Positions 11,401 to 24,483 are shown, numbered from the stretch's first letter. The stretch is 64,000 nucleotides of DNA from Plumapathes pennacea (GCA_964036295.1 OZ038467.1:14967670-15031669), one strand, 5' to 3'. The notes: a model not told the origin generated them from the letters alone. Program-made: numbers and translations.

Positions 11401-14400
11401 GCAGCAATCATGTCGTCATTTTCTATATTAACAAATTTTATCGTTTTGAGCTTGTGAGGAACAGTTATTGCGTTTGTTTTATAGCGCTATGGCATGCCTT
11501 TTCCATGAAGTCTTAAATATTTCTGTCGTATGTCGCCGGAATGTTTTTACATACCGAAACTGTGCCGAAGTTAACTAAATCCAACCTTCCTGCCACTCGT
11601 TTGGATTCGTGCTGATTTCCAATGATCGCAGACAGCTTCCTGTGATTCGTGGCTATATGAATGGCTAAATGGAGGCTTTTAATCTGAGCCTCATAGACGA
11701 CCAATGTATTCTTGATAATTCTTAAGACATACTTGCTTGATTTCATCGCTTACTCTCTGAGTTGGCTTTACAGTTTCATTAGAAAAATCTCGATTTTGTA
11801 GGTTGCCAAGGGTTACGCTGACAACTCACTTCTTTAAAGTATTAATTGCCTGGTCCCTTCAAATGAATAACTGGCAAACATTTATATATGAAGTACTTAT
11901 GTAAGATATGGGTGTGAAGTTCGGCAGTAATGATGCATTTGGTCGTTTTCCAACTTGACAAATGTTATCGTTTTGAGCTTAAGAAGAACAGCTAATGGCG
12001 TCTGTTTTATACTCATTTTAGCGCTATGGCAAGTCTATGGCATAAACTCTAAAATATTTCTATCATATGTTGACGGAATGCTTTTACATACCGTAACTGT
12101 GTCGAAGTTACTAATCAGCCTTCCTGCCACCCATTTGGATTCGTGCTGATTTGCAATGATTGCAGACAGCTGCTTGTGATTCGTAGCTATATGAATGGCT
12201 AAGGAGGCTTTTAATCTCAGCCTCATAGGCGACTAATGTATTCTTTATGATTCTCAATTAACAACAATCGGAGTCTCCTGAAGACCACTCTAACCCATAA
12301 GATCACAACCAACCAACCCGACGAACTATTTACACTTCTGGGTTTAAAACATTTGCGCAATAACAAAATAGTTACCAAATGTGGGAAAACATCCTTTGTT
12401 TAATTATTTGAGATGTATCTATAAATAAGTCTCATACAAAATGATGCAAAAATGAAAACGCCTTGATCGGCAGACAAAACATTTACCGGCGCCCATGCAC
12501 TCCTGTGTCTTTCCTCTTTTTGTTTTCTTGTCTCACAAATATTTTGAATAACAAGCACTTTCGGTTTACCTTGTTTCATTTTGGGCTTATGATACAAAAT
12601 TCAACCAATTTGTCATTTAAGTGTAACGTTAGCTCTTTCTGTTGATTGTCCTGGTCCCTCCAAATAAACAACTGGCACACATCTATATATGAAGTACTTA
12701 TATGTAAGATATGTGCACGACGATCGGCAGCAATCATGTCGTCATTTTCTATATTAACAAATTTTATCGTTTTGAGCTTGTGAGGAACAGTTATTGCGTT
12801 TGTTTTATAGCGCTATGGCATGCCTTTTCCATGAAGTCTTAAATATTTCTGTCGTATGTCGCCGGAATGTTTTTACATACCGAAACTGTGCCGAAGTTAA
12901 CTAAATCCAACCTTCCTGCCACTCGTTTGGATTCGTGCTGATTTCCAATGATCGCAGACAGCTTCCTGTGATTCGTGGCTATATGAATGGCTAAATGGAG
13001 GCTTTTAATCTGAGCCTCATAGACGACCAATGTATTCTTGATAATTCTTAAGACATACTTGCTTGATTTCATCGCTTACTCTCTGAGTTGGCTTTACAGT
13101 TTCATTAGAAAAATCTCGATTTTGTAGGTTGCCAAGGCTTACGCTGACAACTCACTTCTTTAAAGTATTAATTGCCTGGTCCCTTCAAATGAATAACTGG
13201 CACACATCTATATATGAAGTACTTATGTAAGATATGTGTATGAAGTTCGGCAGTAATGATGCATTTGGTCGTTCTCCAACCTGACAAATGTTATCGTTTT
13301 GAGCTTAAGAAGAACAGCTAATGGCGTCTGTTTTATACTCATTTTAGCGCTATGGCAAGTCTATGGCATAAACTCTAAAATATTTCTATCATATGTTGAC
13401 GGAATGCTTTTACATACCGTAACTGTGTCGAAGTTACTAATCAGCCTTCCTGCCACCCATTTGGATTCGTGCTGATTTGCAATGATTGCAGACAGCTGCT
13501 TGTGATTCGTAGCTATATGAATGGCTAAGGAGGCTTTCATCTCAGTCTCATAAACGATCAATGTATTCTTTATAATTCTCAATTAACAACAATCGGAGTC
13601 TCCTGAAGACCACTCTAACCCATAAGATCACAACCAACCAACCCGACAAACTATTTACACTTCTGGGTTTAAAACATTTGCGCAATAACAAAATAGTTAC
13701 CAAATGTGGGAAAACATCCTTTGTTTAGTTATTTGAGATGTATCTATAAATAAGTCTCATACAAAATGATGCGAAAACGAAAACGCCTTGATCGGGAGAC
13801 AAAACATTTACCGGCGCCGATGCATTCCTGTGTCTTTCCTCTTTTTGTTTTCTTGTCTCACAAATATTTTGAATAACAAGCACTTTCGGTTTACCTTGTT
13901 TCATTTTGGGCTTATGATACAAAATTCAACCAATTTGTCATTTAAGTGTAACGTTAGCTCTTTCTGTTGATTGTCCTGGTCCCTCCAAATAAACAACTGG
14001 CACACATCTATATATGAAGTACTTATATGTAAGATATGTGCACGACGATCGGCAGCAATCATGTCGTCATTTTCTATATTAACAAATTTTATCGTTTTGA
14101 GCTTGTGAGGAACAGTTATTGCGTTTGTTTTATAGCGCTATGGCATGCCTTTTCCATGAAGTCTTAAATATTTCTGTCGTATGTCGCCGGAATGTTTTTA
14201 CATACCGAAACTGTGCCGAAGTTAACTAAATCCAACCTTCCTGCCACTCGTTTGGATTCGTGCTGATTTCCAATGATCGCAGACAGCTTCCTGTGATTCG
14301 TGGCTATATGAATGGCTAAATGGAGGCTTTTAATCTGAGCCTCATAGACGACCAATGTATTCTTGATAATTCTTAAGACATACTTGCTTGATTTCATCGC

Positions 14401-17336
14401 TTACTCTCTGAGTTGGCTTTACAGTTTCATTAGAAAAATCTCGATTTTGTAGGTTGCCAAGGGTTACGCTGACAACTCACTTCTTTAAAGTATTAATTGC
14501 CTGGTCCCTTCAAATGAATAACTGGCAAACATTTATATATGAAGTACTTATGTAAGATATGGGTGTGAAGTTCGGCAGTAATGATGCATTTGGTCGTTTT
14601 CCAACTTGACAAATGTTATCGTTTTGAGCTTAAGAAGAACAGCTAATGGCGTCTGTTTTATACTCATTTTAGCGCTATGGCAAGTCTATGGCATAAACTC
14701 TAAAATATTTCTATCATATGTTGACGGAATGCTTTTACATACCGTAACTGTGTCGAAGTTACTAATCAGCCTTCCTGCCACCCATTTGGATTCGTGCTGA
14801 TTTGCAATGATTGCAGACAGCTGCTTGTGATTCGTAGCTATATGAATGGCTAAGGAGGCTTTCATCTCAGTCTCATAAACGATCAATGTATTCTTTATAA
14901 TTCTCAATTAACAACAATCGGAGTCTCCTGAAGACCACTCTAACCCATAAGATCACAACCAACCAACCCGACAAACTATTTACACTTCTGGGTTTAAAAC
15001 ATTTGCGCAATAACAAAATAGTTACCAAATGTGGGAAAACATCCTTTGTTTAGTTATTTGAGATGTATCTATAAATAAGTCTCATACAAAATGATGCGAA
15101 AACGAAAACGCCTTGATCGGGAGACAAAACATTTACCGGCGCCGATGCATTCCTGTGTCTTTCCTCTTTTTGTTTTCTTGTCTCACAAATATTTTGAATA
15201 ACAAGCACTTTCGGTTTACCTTGTTTCATTTTGGGCTTATGATATAAAATTCAACCAATTTGTCATTTAAGTGTAACGTTAGCTCTTTCTGTTGATTGTC
15301 CTGGTCCCTCCAAATAAACAACTGGCACACATCTATATATGAAGTACTTATATGTAAGATATGTGCACGACGTTCGGCAGCAATCATATCGTCATTTTTT
15401 ATATTAACAAATTTTATCGTTTTGAGCTTGTGAGGAACAGTTATTGCGTTTGTTTTATAGCGCTATGGCATGCCTTTTCCATGAAGTCTTAAATATTTCT
15501 GTCGTATGTCGCCGGAATGTTTTTACATACCGAAACTGTGCCGAAGTTAACTAAATCCAACCTTCCTGCCACTCGTTTGGATTCGTGCTGATTTCCAATG
15601 ATCGCAGACAGCTTCCTGTGATTCGTGGCTATATGAATGGCTAAATGGAGGCTTTTAATCTGAGCCTCATAGACGACCAATGTATTCTTGATAATTCTTA
15701 AGACATACTTGCTTGATTTCATCGCTTACTCTCTGAGTTGGCTTTACAGTTTCATTAGAAAAATCTCGATTTTGTAGGTTGCCAAGGGTTACGCTGACAA
15801 CTCACTTCTTTAAAGTATTAATTGCCTGGTCCCTTCAAATGAATAACTGGCAAACATTTATATATGAAGTACTTATGTAAGATATGGGTGTGAAGTTCGG
15901 CAGTAATGATGCATTTGGTCGTTTTCCAACTTGACAAATGTTATCGTTTTGAGCTTAAGAAGAACAGCTAATGGCGTCTGTTTTATACTCATTTTAGCGC
16001 TATGGCAAGTCTATGGCATAAACTCTAAAATATTTCTATCATATGTTGACGGAATGCTTTTACATACCGTAACTGTGTCGAAGTTACTAATCAGCCTTCC
16101 TGCCACCCATTTGGATTCGTGCTGATTTGCAATGATTGCAGACAGCTGCTTGTGATTCGTAGCTATATGAATGGCTAAGGAGACTTTCATCTCAGTCTCA
16201 TAAACGATCAATGTATTCTTTATAATTCTCAATTAACAACAATCGGAGTCTCCTGAAGACCACTCTAACCCATAAGATCACAACCAACCAACCCGACGAA
16301 CTATTTACACTTCTGGGTTTAAAACATTTGCGCAATAACAAAATAGTTACCAAATGTGGGAAAACATCCTTTGTTTTGTTATTTGAGATGTATCTATAAA
16401 TAAGTCTGATGCAAAATGATGTGAAAACGAAAACGCCTCGATCGGGAGACAAAACATTTACTGGCGCCCATGCACTCCTGTGTCTTTCCTCTTTTTGTTT
16501 TTTGTCTCACAAATATTTTGAATAACAAGCACTTTCGGTTTACCTTGTTTCATTTTGGGCTTATGATACAAAATTCAACCAATTTGTCATTTAAGTGTAA
16601 CGTTAGCTCTTTCTGTTGATTGTCCTGGTCCCTCCAAATAAACAACTGGCACACATCTATATATGAAGTACTTATATGTAAGATATGTGCACGACGATCG
16701 GCAGCAATCATGTCGTCATTTTCTATATTAACAAATTTTATCGTTTTGAGCTTGTGAGGAACAGTTATTGCGTTTGTTTTATAGCGCTATGGCATGCCTT
16801 TTCCATGAAGTCTTAAATATTTCTATCGTATGTTGCCGGAATGTTTTTACATACCGAAACTGTGCCGAAGTTAACTAAATCCAACCTTCCTGCCACTCGT
16901 TTGGATTCGTGTTGATTTCCAATGATCGCAGACAGCTTCCTGTGTTTCGTGGCTATATGAATGGCTAAATGGAGGCTTTTAATCTGAGCCTCATAGACGA
17001 CCAATGTATTCTTGATAATTCTTAAGACATACTTGCTTGATTTCATCGTTTACTCTCTGAGTTGGCTTTACAGTTTCATTAGAAAAATCTCGATTTTGTA
17101 GGTTGCCAAGGGTTACGCTGACAACTCACTTCTTTAAAGTATTAATTGTCTGGTCCCTTCAAATGAATAACTGGCACACATCTATATATGAAGTACTTAT
17201 TAAGATATGTGTATAAAGTTCGCTAGTAATCATGCATTTGGTCGTTTTCCAACTTAACAAATGTTATCGTTTTGAGCTTAAGAAGAACAGCTAATTGCCT
17301 GGTCCCTTCAAATGAATAACTGGCACACATCTATAT
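8410..17336. repeat. tandem satellite, about 1,326-bp higher-order unit, roughly 6.7 copies
   Basis: The marker aacaatcggagtctcctgaa recurs at 9611, 10937, 12263, 13588, 14913 and 16238, spacings of 1326, 1326, 1325, 1325 and 1325. A first, shortened unit starts near 8410 and a last one decays by 17336. Each unit contains two diverged half-copies about 520 bp apart. One carries ctggtccctccaaataaaca and the other ctggtcccttcaaatgaata, each followed by a block with atatatgaagtacttat. Adjacent units are nearly identical. The first and last differ most, as expected if unequal exchange homogenises the centre. All open frames inside are short and simply repeat with the unit. Confidence 0.95.
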
Positions 17337-18420
17337 ATGGTTATGTATTGGTTCATTCAGAAACAAATCTGAGAGAGAGAGAGAATGAATGAATGACGTT
17401 TATTTAAACTCGGAATTCCATCAATAAAAATAAGTTGCTTTTCATGGAAGCTGAAATAAAGAGAGAGAGAGAGAGAGAGAGGACAAAGACTGTCATAATT
17501 GTTGATCATTCGTTAGGAGCCAATCAGTCAGAAACAATTTGATGACGCCATGGTTTTCATCCCACCAGACCGATAGGAGGAGGTGCTGAATGATAGGAAC
17601 TACATTCCTCAGAGACGTCGGCTAGCTTTTCGGTATGTAGAACTCAGGCTCTTTTTACACCAACCCTCTTCACTTGAATCAAACATAAACTGCGCGTTAA
17701 GCAGTAACGCTACTATATTTGACAGTGGCAAACCGAGAGGCATTGGTGCCAAGGTGAATGCAAATAGGATTTGGTAGATGAAGGCCATCTTCGTGTATGT
17801 AGGTAAGGAAGTGCTTTATAATTTAGTGCACTGATCGGATATTTCTACTACATGTCAGTTCTAAATGACACCAAGTTCTTTCTTTGTATGCAAAAGATAA
17901 ATGTTCTCCTGACACTTAGCCAAGGCTTGTAAGATGCAATGCAACTCCTTGGTTATTAGTGTCTGTGCTTGATTATATGCCTTTTGGTTCGATAACATCG
18001 GAAACCTGATGGAATAAGGAATAGACGTAAAACGTTGTAGTTGATTATCGGAAAACGTTCAGTCACACATGTTAGTTTTCTTATTACTTCACAGTAAAGG
18101 TTTTGTCTTAGAATGTTAAACCGAAGCCAGACTAGTAAACATCTATTGGTTTTATTTGTATTCTTAGAGCTCAAGTTGAGTATCATTGCAACCAAAATTC
18201 TATCTCACGTTGCTAACTAGAAACAAACGCTAAAAGCGTTTTAGATATTTCGCCATTTTGGAATACGTAGCCGCCATTTTGAATTCTTCTTTCAAGACTT
18301 ACAAGTCACGTGACGGATAAGATTACTTGTGACGCAATGCCTCAGTGGCCATTGCGGTGATAATGGGAATTTGCGAATCAATTTTGCTATAGAAGAATAA
18401 TGGCAGACCTGAATTTACAA
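17337..18420. other. intergenic with GA microsatellites
   Basis: Short (GA)n runs occur at about 17371-17386 and 17459-17483. No coding exon can be supported. A 57-codon minus-strand frame from about 17786 begins with a hydrophobic stretch that resembles a signal peptide, but it has no recognisable domain. Confidence 0.4.
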
Positions 18421-18529
18421 CAGAAACCTTAGTTATATATGGTCAAACGCTCCGAATTTGTCAGCGTCAACTATGTTCAGCGGACAGCCATGTCTTTACG
18501 AATTGATGCCGCATTACTTCAGCTGTAAT

Positions 18530-19955
18530 AAAAGACTGCCTGACAGCTTGATGGTCAGGTAGCTGGACTGTATATATGCAGCCAAGTGTACCGTGAGAAA
18601 AGGATGTCTTTTCATGATCTTCGAATGCTTTTTCTCCGCATTGTTAGAGCTATAGTAAATCAGACTTAACCGCGCCTCCATAGTCACCTAGCTGAAAATG
18701 TGTGTTGCCAAAGTTGTTATAAGAGTTTTCTGTGTCTTATGATCTCCGAGCCGGTAACTTCTGCCTCGTTGCTGCAGCTTTAGTAAATAACTCTCAGGAA
18801 ACTTAGTGATAGTTGGCTACCTGGAACTGTGTACAACCCCCCCGGGGGGAGGGAGGTACTCAAAGGACCTTTGTACGGGGAGGCTCCGCCCGGACTGTCA
18901 ACCCCTTACCCTTTAAAATACCATCCTGGGGGCAAAATCTGGACCCTTTTATATACCTCCAGTACAAATGCACCCCTTTTTTTATACCTTTGATCAGGAA
19001 CGCGATATTCTTCAACAGATCATTTATTCAGTTCCTAAACTGGCGGGAAGCATCAGGCAGTACAAACACTTCTTGCTTTGATTTGTAGCCTTCATAAAGC
19101 CATTTAGGTACTGTCTTATAATGTACGTATGTTATACACAACTTTGCAAATTGACAAATAAATGTAGGAAAAAAAGGAACTATGATGATATATACAAAGA
19201 AATGAGGCTCTTGGTATCGGTAGCTCGGGTATTATCTGTGTCTTTCACACTAAAGGTGCTCCACAACAGTTCTTGTCCTCCTTGACCTCCTTCGTTCTGG
19301 GTCGATGCCGGTCGACTATGATAGCTGCACGACCCTTACGATGCCGTGGGGTCTAGGGTCTGGGGTCTGGCCCGAGCGTCCGGCAGACGATTCCACGGCG
19401 GGGTGCTTCCCACTTTTAACAAGGCGGAGTTTACGGTCTTCCGCCGTTTTTTTTTCCCGGTTTTTCCTGGCGTTTTTCGTACCCCTTTAAAATACCAAAA
19501 TTATTTCCTCGCTCCACCCTTTTTATTGACCCTTTAAAATACCTAAAAAACGTCATTTTCCTATACCTTTTTTATACCTCGATCGTAAAAATACACCCCT
19601 TTCGGGCGGAGCCTCCCCGTATAGCCGATCATAGGGAGTAACCCCCCTCCCCCCCGGGGTACAACCAAGATTGGTGTATATCTGGGCAATTTTGTTGTCT
19701 TTTCCAAGCAATTTTCATCTCATGACTATAACTGTAGTGTCTCCAGGGACCCTTGATAGTCAGCTAACAGAAACTGTGTGTACCCAAGGTTATTGTAACC
19801 GTGTAAGATCGGGATGTCTCCAAGTAATGTTTGTCGCATTGGTACAGCTTTGGTGTGTGATTCCAGGGCACTTTGACAGTCAGCCAATTGAAACTGTGTG
19901 CAGCCAAGCTTGTCGTAAAAACTGTATCTTCGTGTTCTCAGAGTGATTCTTGTCA
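18530..19955 (-). pseudogene. TPR-only remnant of an NLR-like gene, interrupted by a transposon
   Basis: About five degenerate 126-bp TPR units are readable on the minus strand, near 18546, 18676 and 18801, then after an 820-bp insertion near 19752 and 19871. The best unit gives LGCTQFQLADCQSALESHTK, close to the TPRs of the intact gene. Frameshifts and stops break every frame. No HEPN or NB-ARC sequence is attached. The right end abuts a broken hAT transposase. It is most likely the 3' part of an old paralogue. Confidence 0.75.
18831..19666. mobile_element. 820-bp non-autonomous inverted-terminal element with 8-bp target duplication
   Basis: The element occupies 18839-19658 and is flanked by direct copies of gtacaacc (18831-18838 and 19659-19666). 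Both ends start with C/G runs (CCCCCGGGGGGAGGG) and share a subterminal inverted block cggggaggctccgcccg. Internal direct and inverted motifs such as ccctttaaaatacc recur near both ends. No transposase frame is visible. An 8-bp target duplication fits the hAT superfamily. It sits inside a TPR unit, so the uninterrupted target sequence can be read on both sides. Confidence 0.82.
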
Positions 19956-21616
19956 ACTCTGTTCTGTGTGGGCAGCAGAACTTAGCTCTCAGAGGACACA
20001 CGGAGAAAAATAGCAACTTCCTCGCTTTGCTTGAGTTTAGCGCTAAAACGGATCCACTTCTGGCCAATCACCTCCAAAGAGCCGAAAAAAGATCAAGGTA
20101 TACGTCCCCAACAATCCAAAATGAGCTCATTGAGCATTGTGGCAACCAAATCCGTACCTCATTAGTGAACGATACCAGCGCGTCCCCCTTCTATGATTTT
20201 CTGGCAGATGAAGCGACTGACTGTGCAACGATGGAAGAAATTTCTATTTGTGTTCGCTTTGTGCACCGGGGAGAGGACGACAAGACGGTACAGGTACGGG
20301 AGGAGTTCCTGGGGTTTGTACAGGCCGAGAGCACAAGAGGACAGGCGCTGGCCGAGAAGTTTCTAGAGACCCAGCAGTAATATGGCCTGGATGTTGACCG
20401 CATGCGCGCACAGGGCTATGATGGGGCGGCGAACATGGCAGGGGCTCACAGAGGTGTTCAAGCTATCATCAGGCAGCGCGTACCAGACGCCATTTATGTC
20501 CACTGTAAGGCCCACTCCTTGAACCTGGCAATTGGGCATGCCTGTAAGGAGCCTCTGTTAGGAACATGCTCGGAACGCTTCAGCAGATCGCTTTTGCATT
20601 CGATTACTCTGCAAAGAGACTATTGGCGTTTCAGGATTGTCTGTCTCAAGATGCTGCAGTAAGAAATGAGATGCAGAGGCGCGCCAAGCTACGAACTCTG
20701 TGTGAGACGCGATGGGCAATCAGAGCTGACTTGCTGTGTACGTTTCGTACAGCTTTTCCAGTGGTGGTATACAGGCACTAGAGAACCTTGCAGAAGATGG
20801 TGACGCCAAAGCAAGAGGGTACTTGTGCTCCATCCGGCAGTTTGACTTTATCATTGCGCTTTGTGCCACAGAGCACGTCCTTTCCAATACAGTCGCTCTG
20901 TCGACCATGCTCCAAGGTAAATCCATCGACCTCATCGAGGCAGCCAGGGAGTCCACAGTAGTGATCAACACATTGAGAGAGGAACAAAATGGCCAAATGG
21001 TTTGGAGTGAACTGTTCGAGCGTGCGAAGGAGCTGGCAGTAGAATGTAATATCGAGCCCAGTGTGCCGAGGGTATCCGCAGTCCAGCGCAACCGAGCAAA
21101 TGCACCCGCTGCCACGCCACAGCAGTATTGGTACAGAGCCCTCTACTTGCCCCTTGTCGATCATTTAATCCAAGAGTTCAATGGCAGGTTGCTCGTGCAT
21201 CATGACCGCTTCCTTGGTCAATACATTATACCTACTTGACTTGGAGCACTTGAAAGAGACACCACGGACAAGATATACAACGCATACTCGAACGACCTGG
21301 GTGATAGAGTGGTCTTCGAGGGGCGATTGCCGAGGGGGAGAAACCAAAGAACCTGGAGGACACACTTAGCTGCACAAGTGAAGCCCTTTACCCGAGCATC
21401 ACCACTGTGCTCACCATTCTCCTAACGACGCCAGTGTCCACTGCAACACCAGAGGGATCGTTCAGAACCATGAGAAGAGTGAAAACATACATGAGATCTA
21501 CCATGCTGACGGAGCGGCTATCATCACTTGCTCTTATGCACGCCTACAGAGACATGCCTATTGACAGCGACAGAGACTTCTGTGCGAAGAAGCCAAGAAG
21601 ACTTTCGTTTGAGTGA
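19956..21616 (+). pseudogene. broken hAT-type transposase (DUF4371 / ZMYM1-like)
   Basis: The pieces read in order as a hAT transposase of the DUF4371 type. First comes an N-terminal part with GQQNLALRGH and an FLADEATDC segment, which matches the ADETTD-like catalytic region. An in-frame TAA at 20378 follows. Then come AQGYDGAANMAG and YVHCKAHSLNLAIGH, a frameshift near 20560, and LCETRWAIRAD. After another frame change near 20755 there is a long helical part to about 21239. Finally, after one more break, a C-terminal dimerisation segment (TPVSTATPEGSFRTMRRVKT) ends at 21616. The zinc-finger N terminus is missing. I could not find terminal inverted repeats or a target duplication. The element is inactive as it stands. 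The same family includes domesticated genes, but the breaks argue against that here. Confidence 0.85.
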
Positions 21617-22858
21617 CGGATAGTCAGCGTTAATCACGCTACTGATCTTCCTCCAGGATGCTGACTATGACGTAATTTTTCATCAACGAAGCCAGTTAAT
21701 TGTTAACTATTCATTCTCTATTGAAAGCATTTCATACAATTCGGCAAGGAAAAGAGACAGCTGTGCTTTCGGTTAATAGCAAAACGGATTCGATTATCTA
21801 CCGTGCCTGAGCGGTGCTACGTTAAACTGGCTTTGGCAAAAGTTCACTCTGTCACTGAAGTAGATTGCAGTAAATTGAACTCTTTTGTACCTTATTACAA
21901 GAAATATTCGCGACACGATTTTGAGCGGTGCATATTTCGAAAAAGTACGCAAATTCGTTGGATCGTTCATTATTGATAATTTGTTTCGTATAAGTGAACC
22001 CGGACAACAGACAACACTTTGCCTTTAACAAACAATGAAATAGTGTCAGTGGTTCACAATACCAACAACAGTCATTTAATTTTCGCGCCGACAAAATTTC
22101 GCGATATTTTCACGGTCGCGAAATACGCGAAGTGTCCCGAAAATTTCATGTAATAAGGTATCTTTTGCTAGTAGCTTGTTCCAGTTTTCTTGGGCCGCAT
22201 TTAAAAGGTCTGTGGGCTCTCTGAATGTAGCCCCAGACGCCACGTTTTCCCGCACGTTTCTAGTATGCGCTAGTGTGAACCCATTGAAGCACGTAAAGAC
22301 CAGCAGCGTATATCATTAGTGAATACCACCAGTCCAGAGGCTGCCGTTACTAACTACATGGTGGCGCAGTTACGGTTGCTGTGGTCACGTGACCTGTGAA
22401 AAATCTCTCTACTCAATTGGCGCTGTGCACACCCCGGGCTTAAAGGGAAAAAACGGCTGGCTACGCCCCTGATGGCATTCTTACATACAGGCTGTTTTTA
22501 TATCTGTTGCTCTGTTTCTTATGTAAGGTTCTGTGACCAGCTAGCGATAATGTAAGGTCTTGGACTGCATAATATAGATCTTAGGCACATTATAGTTGGA
22601 GTACGATTTAGATTAATTTGAAAACCCGTTTCAAACGTCGAACTTTTCATGTGCCGAACTCAATGAAAATCAAACAATGGATTATATTCATTTGCACGGC
22701 AGTGGCGCGACGTTTTCACGTTTGGAGTCTTTTGATTCTCAAGGCACATGTTCTTGAAAATTAAGACCGAACTGCGGACTTCACCTGGATTTTACAGTTC
22801 GATCGATCGAAAACTTTTTAGAACCTTTGAACCGTAGCGTTGGCTAAAATCACGGTAC
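21617..22858. other. intergenic, no gene seen
   Basis: AT-rich and mixed sequence between the hAT remnant and the next inverted-terminal element. I see no supported exon. The left part may be the non-coding 3' end of the hAT element. Confidence 0.35.
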
Positions 22859-23334
22859 TTGTATAGGGCCCTGTAAGGGGTAATTCCGAACCGGCGACAC
22901 GGCTTTGAAACGGCGACACGAGAGCTGCGAACTAGCGACGAACGACAAGGCGCTGCGAGAAAATTCCGACAGCGACACTGATAATAATTAAACCGACAGC
23001 GAATTTCGTGTTTGGTACAAATTTCGACAGCAAAATCAGTCCTGTGAACCAGTGTACATGGCGGATTTCTTCCTTCTTTTGTCAATTTAGCGCGGATGCT
23101 GTCATTTTTTGGCTACGTCACAGTCACCTACGAGCTTCACTTATCCGTTGAAACAGCTACCGACTGACCACATGTGTGCGCTAGTCTCTGGATGCCGTTT
23201 CCCTTTTATCAGCTAACAGCAGATTTACAGCAGACTCTACTCTTGTCAACTCTAACAAACGCTGCTTCGGGAGAACGGCAAAATTTTGCCGGGAATCGGG
23301 ATAGGAAATATCCGGGACATCTGACACAGTTTTT

Positions 23335-23417
23335 AAGGTCGGCGTCGCACTGAAAGTGCGAAGCGCGACCTTATTGCAGTCAAGACTGCGTCAGTCCGTC
23401 AGTCAGTCAGTCAGTCG
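23335..23417. repeat. imperfect hairpin followed by (GTCA)n
   Basis: The sequence starting aaggtcggcgtcgcact pairs with agtgcgaagcgcgacctt across a three-base loop. A second short palindrome (gcagtcaagactgc) and a (gtca)n run follow directly. It may be the end of a nested element. Confidence 0.6.
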
Positions 23418-23539
23418 TGTGTCAACAATAGACTTCCAAATTAGGAAGTTTATATTTACGGAACGTCCGGTGTAAAGAACATTTTAATCGTTAGGAAGTT
23501 TTATTGAAAGTCATTTTTCCTTGTTTAGAAGGCGGAGAA

Positions 23540-23930
23540 ATGGCATTTTAGAGAGCCAAATTTCAAAAATCTTCCGGGGCAGCATGCGGCTAATCCCACT
23601 ATAGGCAGCTTGCTCCTTCGGCGCTCACAAATTCTTTATCCCATTTTTCCGTGGAGTTTCACGCAGTACTCCACGCTTTCACTGAGCAGCACCCTCGGAG
23701 GATGATGGTCAATGTCGTTTTCGAGTTTTACCCCTAAACTGACAACAGCGTATTAGTGCATTTCGCAAAAAGTGCGGTTCTGAAAGTGTTGGCTTTTGAG
23801 GGTTTACATTTGTTCAAAAGAATCCTCAAAATTCAAGAAATGGTGTTTCAGCGCATCCAGATTTCAAAATTTTCCAGGGGAGAATGCCCCCGGACCCCCT
23901 AGTGTGTCACTCCTTCGGCGCTCGAACCCT
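23540..23930. repeat. two copies of a dispersed-type module
   Basis: About 23560-23632 and 23860-23930 share atttcaaaa, a ttccrgggg block followed by an agnatgc motif, and ctccttcggcgctc. The spacing of about 300 bp and the similar preceding sequence (ggaaatggcatt / agaaatggtgtt) suggest a diverged direct duplication. Confidence 0.5.
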
Positions 23931-24483
23931 CTCTCACGAAATGCAACTGAGCTCCTCCCCAACTGTAAATGATTGGATGGCTTTAAAAATGTAGAGAGTG
24001 TTTAAGAGAGTGTGATGAACCTTTACCTTCAGGGTTGAATTTTTTCGGGAGCTTCATAACAAATGTCGGAAGGATGTTTCAGATTTTTGCGTACGACATA
24101 GGGACATTTCGAAATTGCGACATACCTAGTTTTGAAATTCAGACGGGGAACATGGATACCCCCCCCCCCCCCCCCCCCCCTTACAGGGCCCTTTGTATGG
24201 CTTCAATTCCAGTGCTATATATAGAGGATAGATCTATAGCGTTTCTCATTCACGAGTTGGCTCACAGGAGCCTTTGATTATGTGTTCTTAGGGCCTTGCA
24301 CGGCCAAAGATTGCACGTAGTGTGACTGGTCAGCAATTTTTATGTTCAGCTACGACTGTTTGCGTAATTCACGGCGTATTCCTTCAGTCCTAGACCTGTG
24401 TCACGCCTCTCTCGGGCACATGCGCCGAACCTAATGACAACGAGGAAACACCATTGTTTGAGCTATTTTACATTATAGCACTC

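Larger units (their letters stand above)
22859..24198. mobile_element. 1.33-kb inverted-terminal element, 6-bp target duplication
   Basis: The terminus AGGGCCCTGTAAGGGG at 22865 is matched in inverse orientation by the end at 24192 (cccttacagggccct, preceded by a long C run). Direct copies of ttgtat flank it (22859-22864 and 24193-24198). Subterminal DNA on both sides is rich in cgaca/tgtcg motifs. No transposase is present, so it is non-autonomous. It contains other repeats, including a hairpin at 23335-23372 and two copies of a gene-poor module ending in ctccttcggcgctc. The superfamily is not certain. Confidence 0.72.

Noticed and set aside
8485..17046. Many repeated frames of 60-84 codons in the satellite
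   Set aside because: They recur only because the satellite unit recurs, occur on both strands, and carry no known domain or codon signal.
8410..17336. CRISPR-like array
   Set aside because: The repeats are 1.3 kb with no short unique spacers, and the genome is eukaryotic.
17600..17786. 57-codon minus-strand frame with a signal-peptide-like start
   Set aside because: It is short, unsupported by any domain or neighbouring exon, and within chance expectation.
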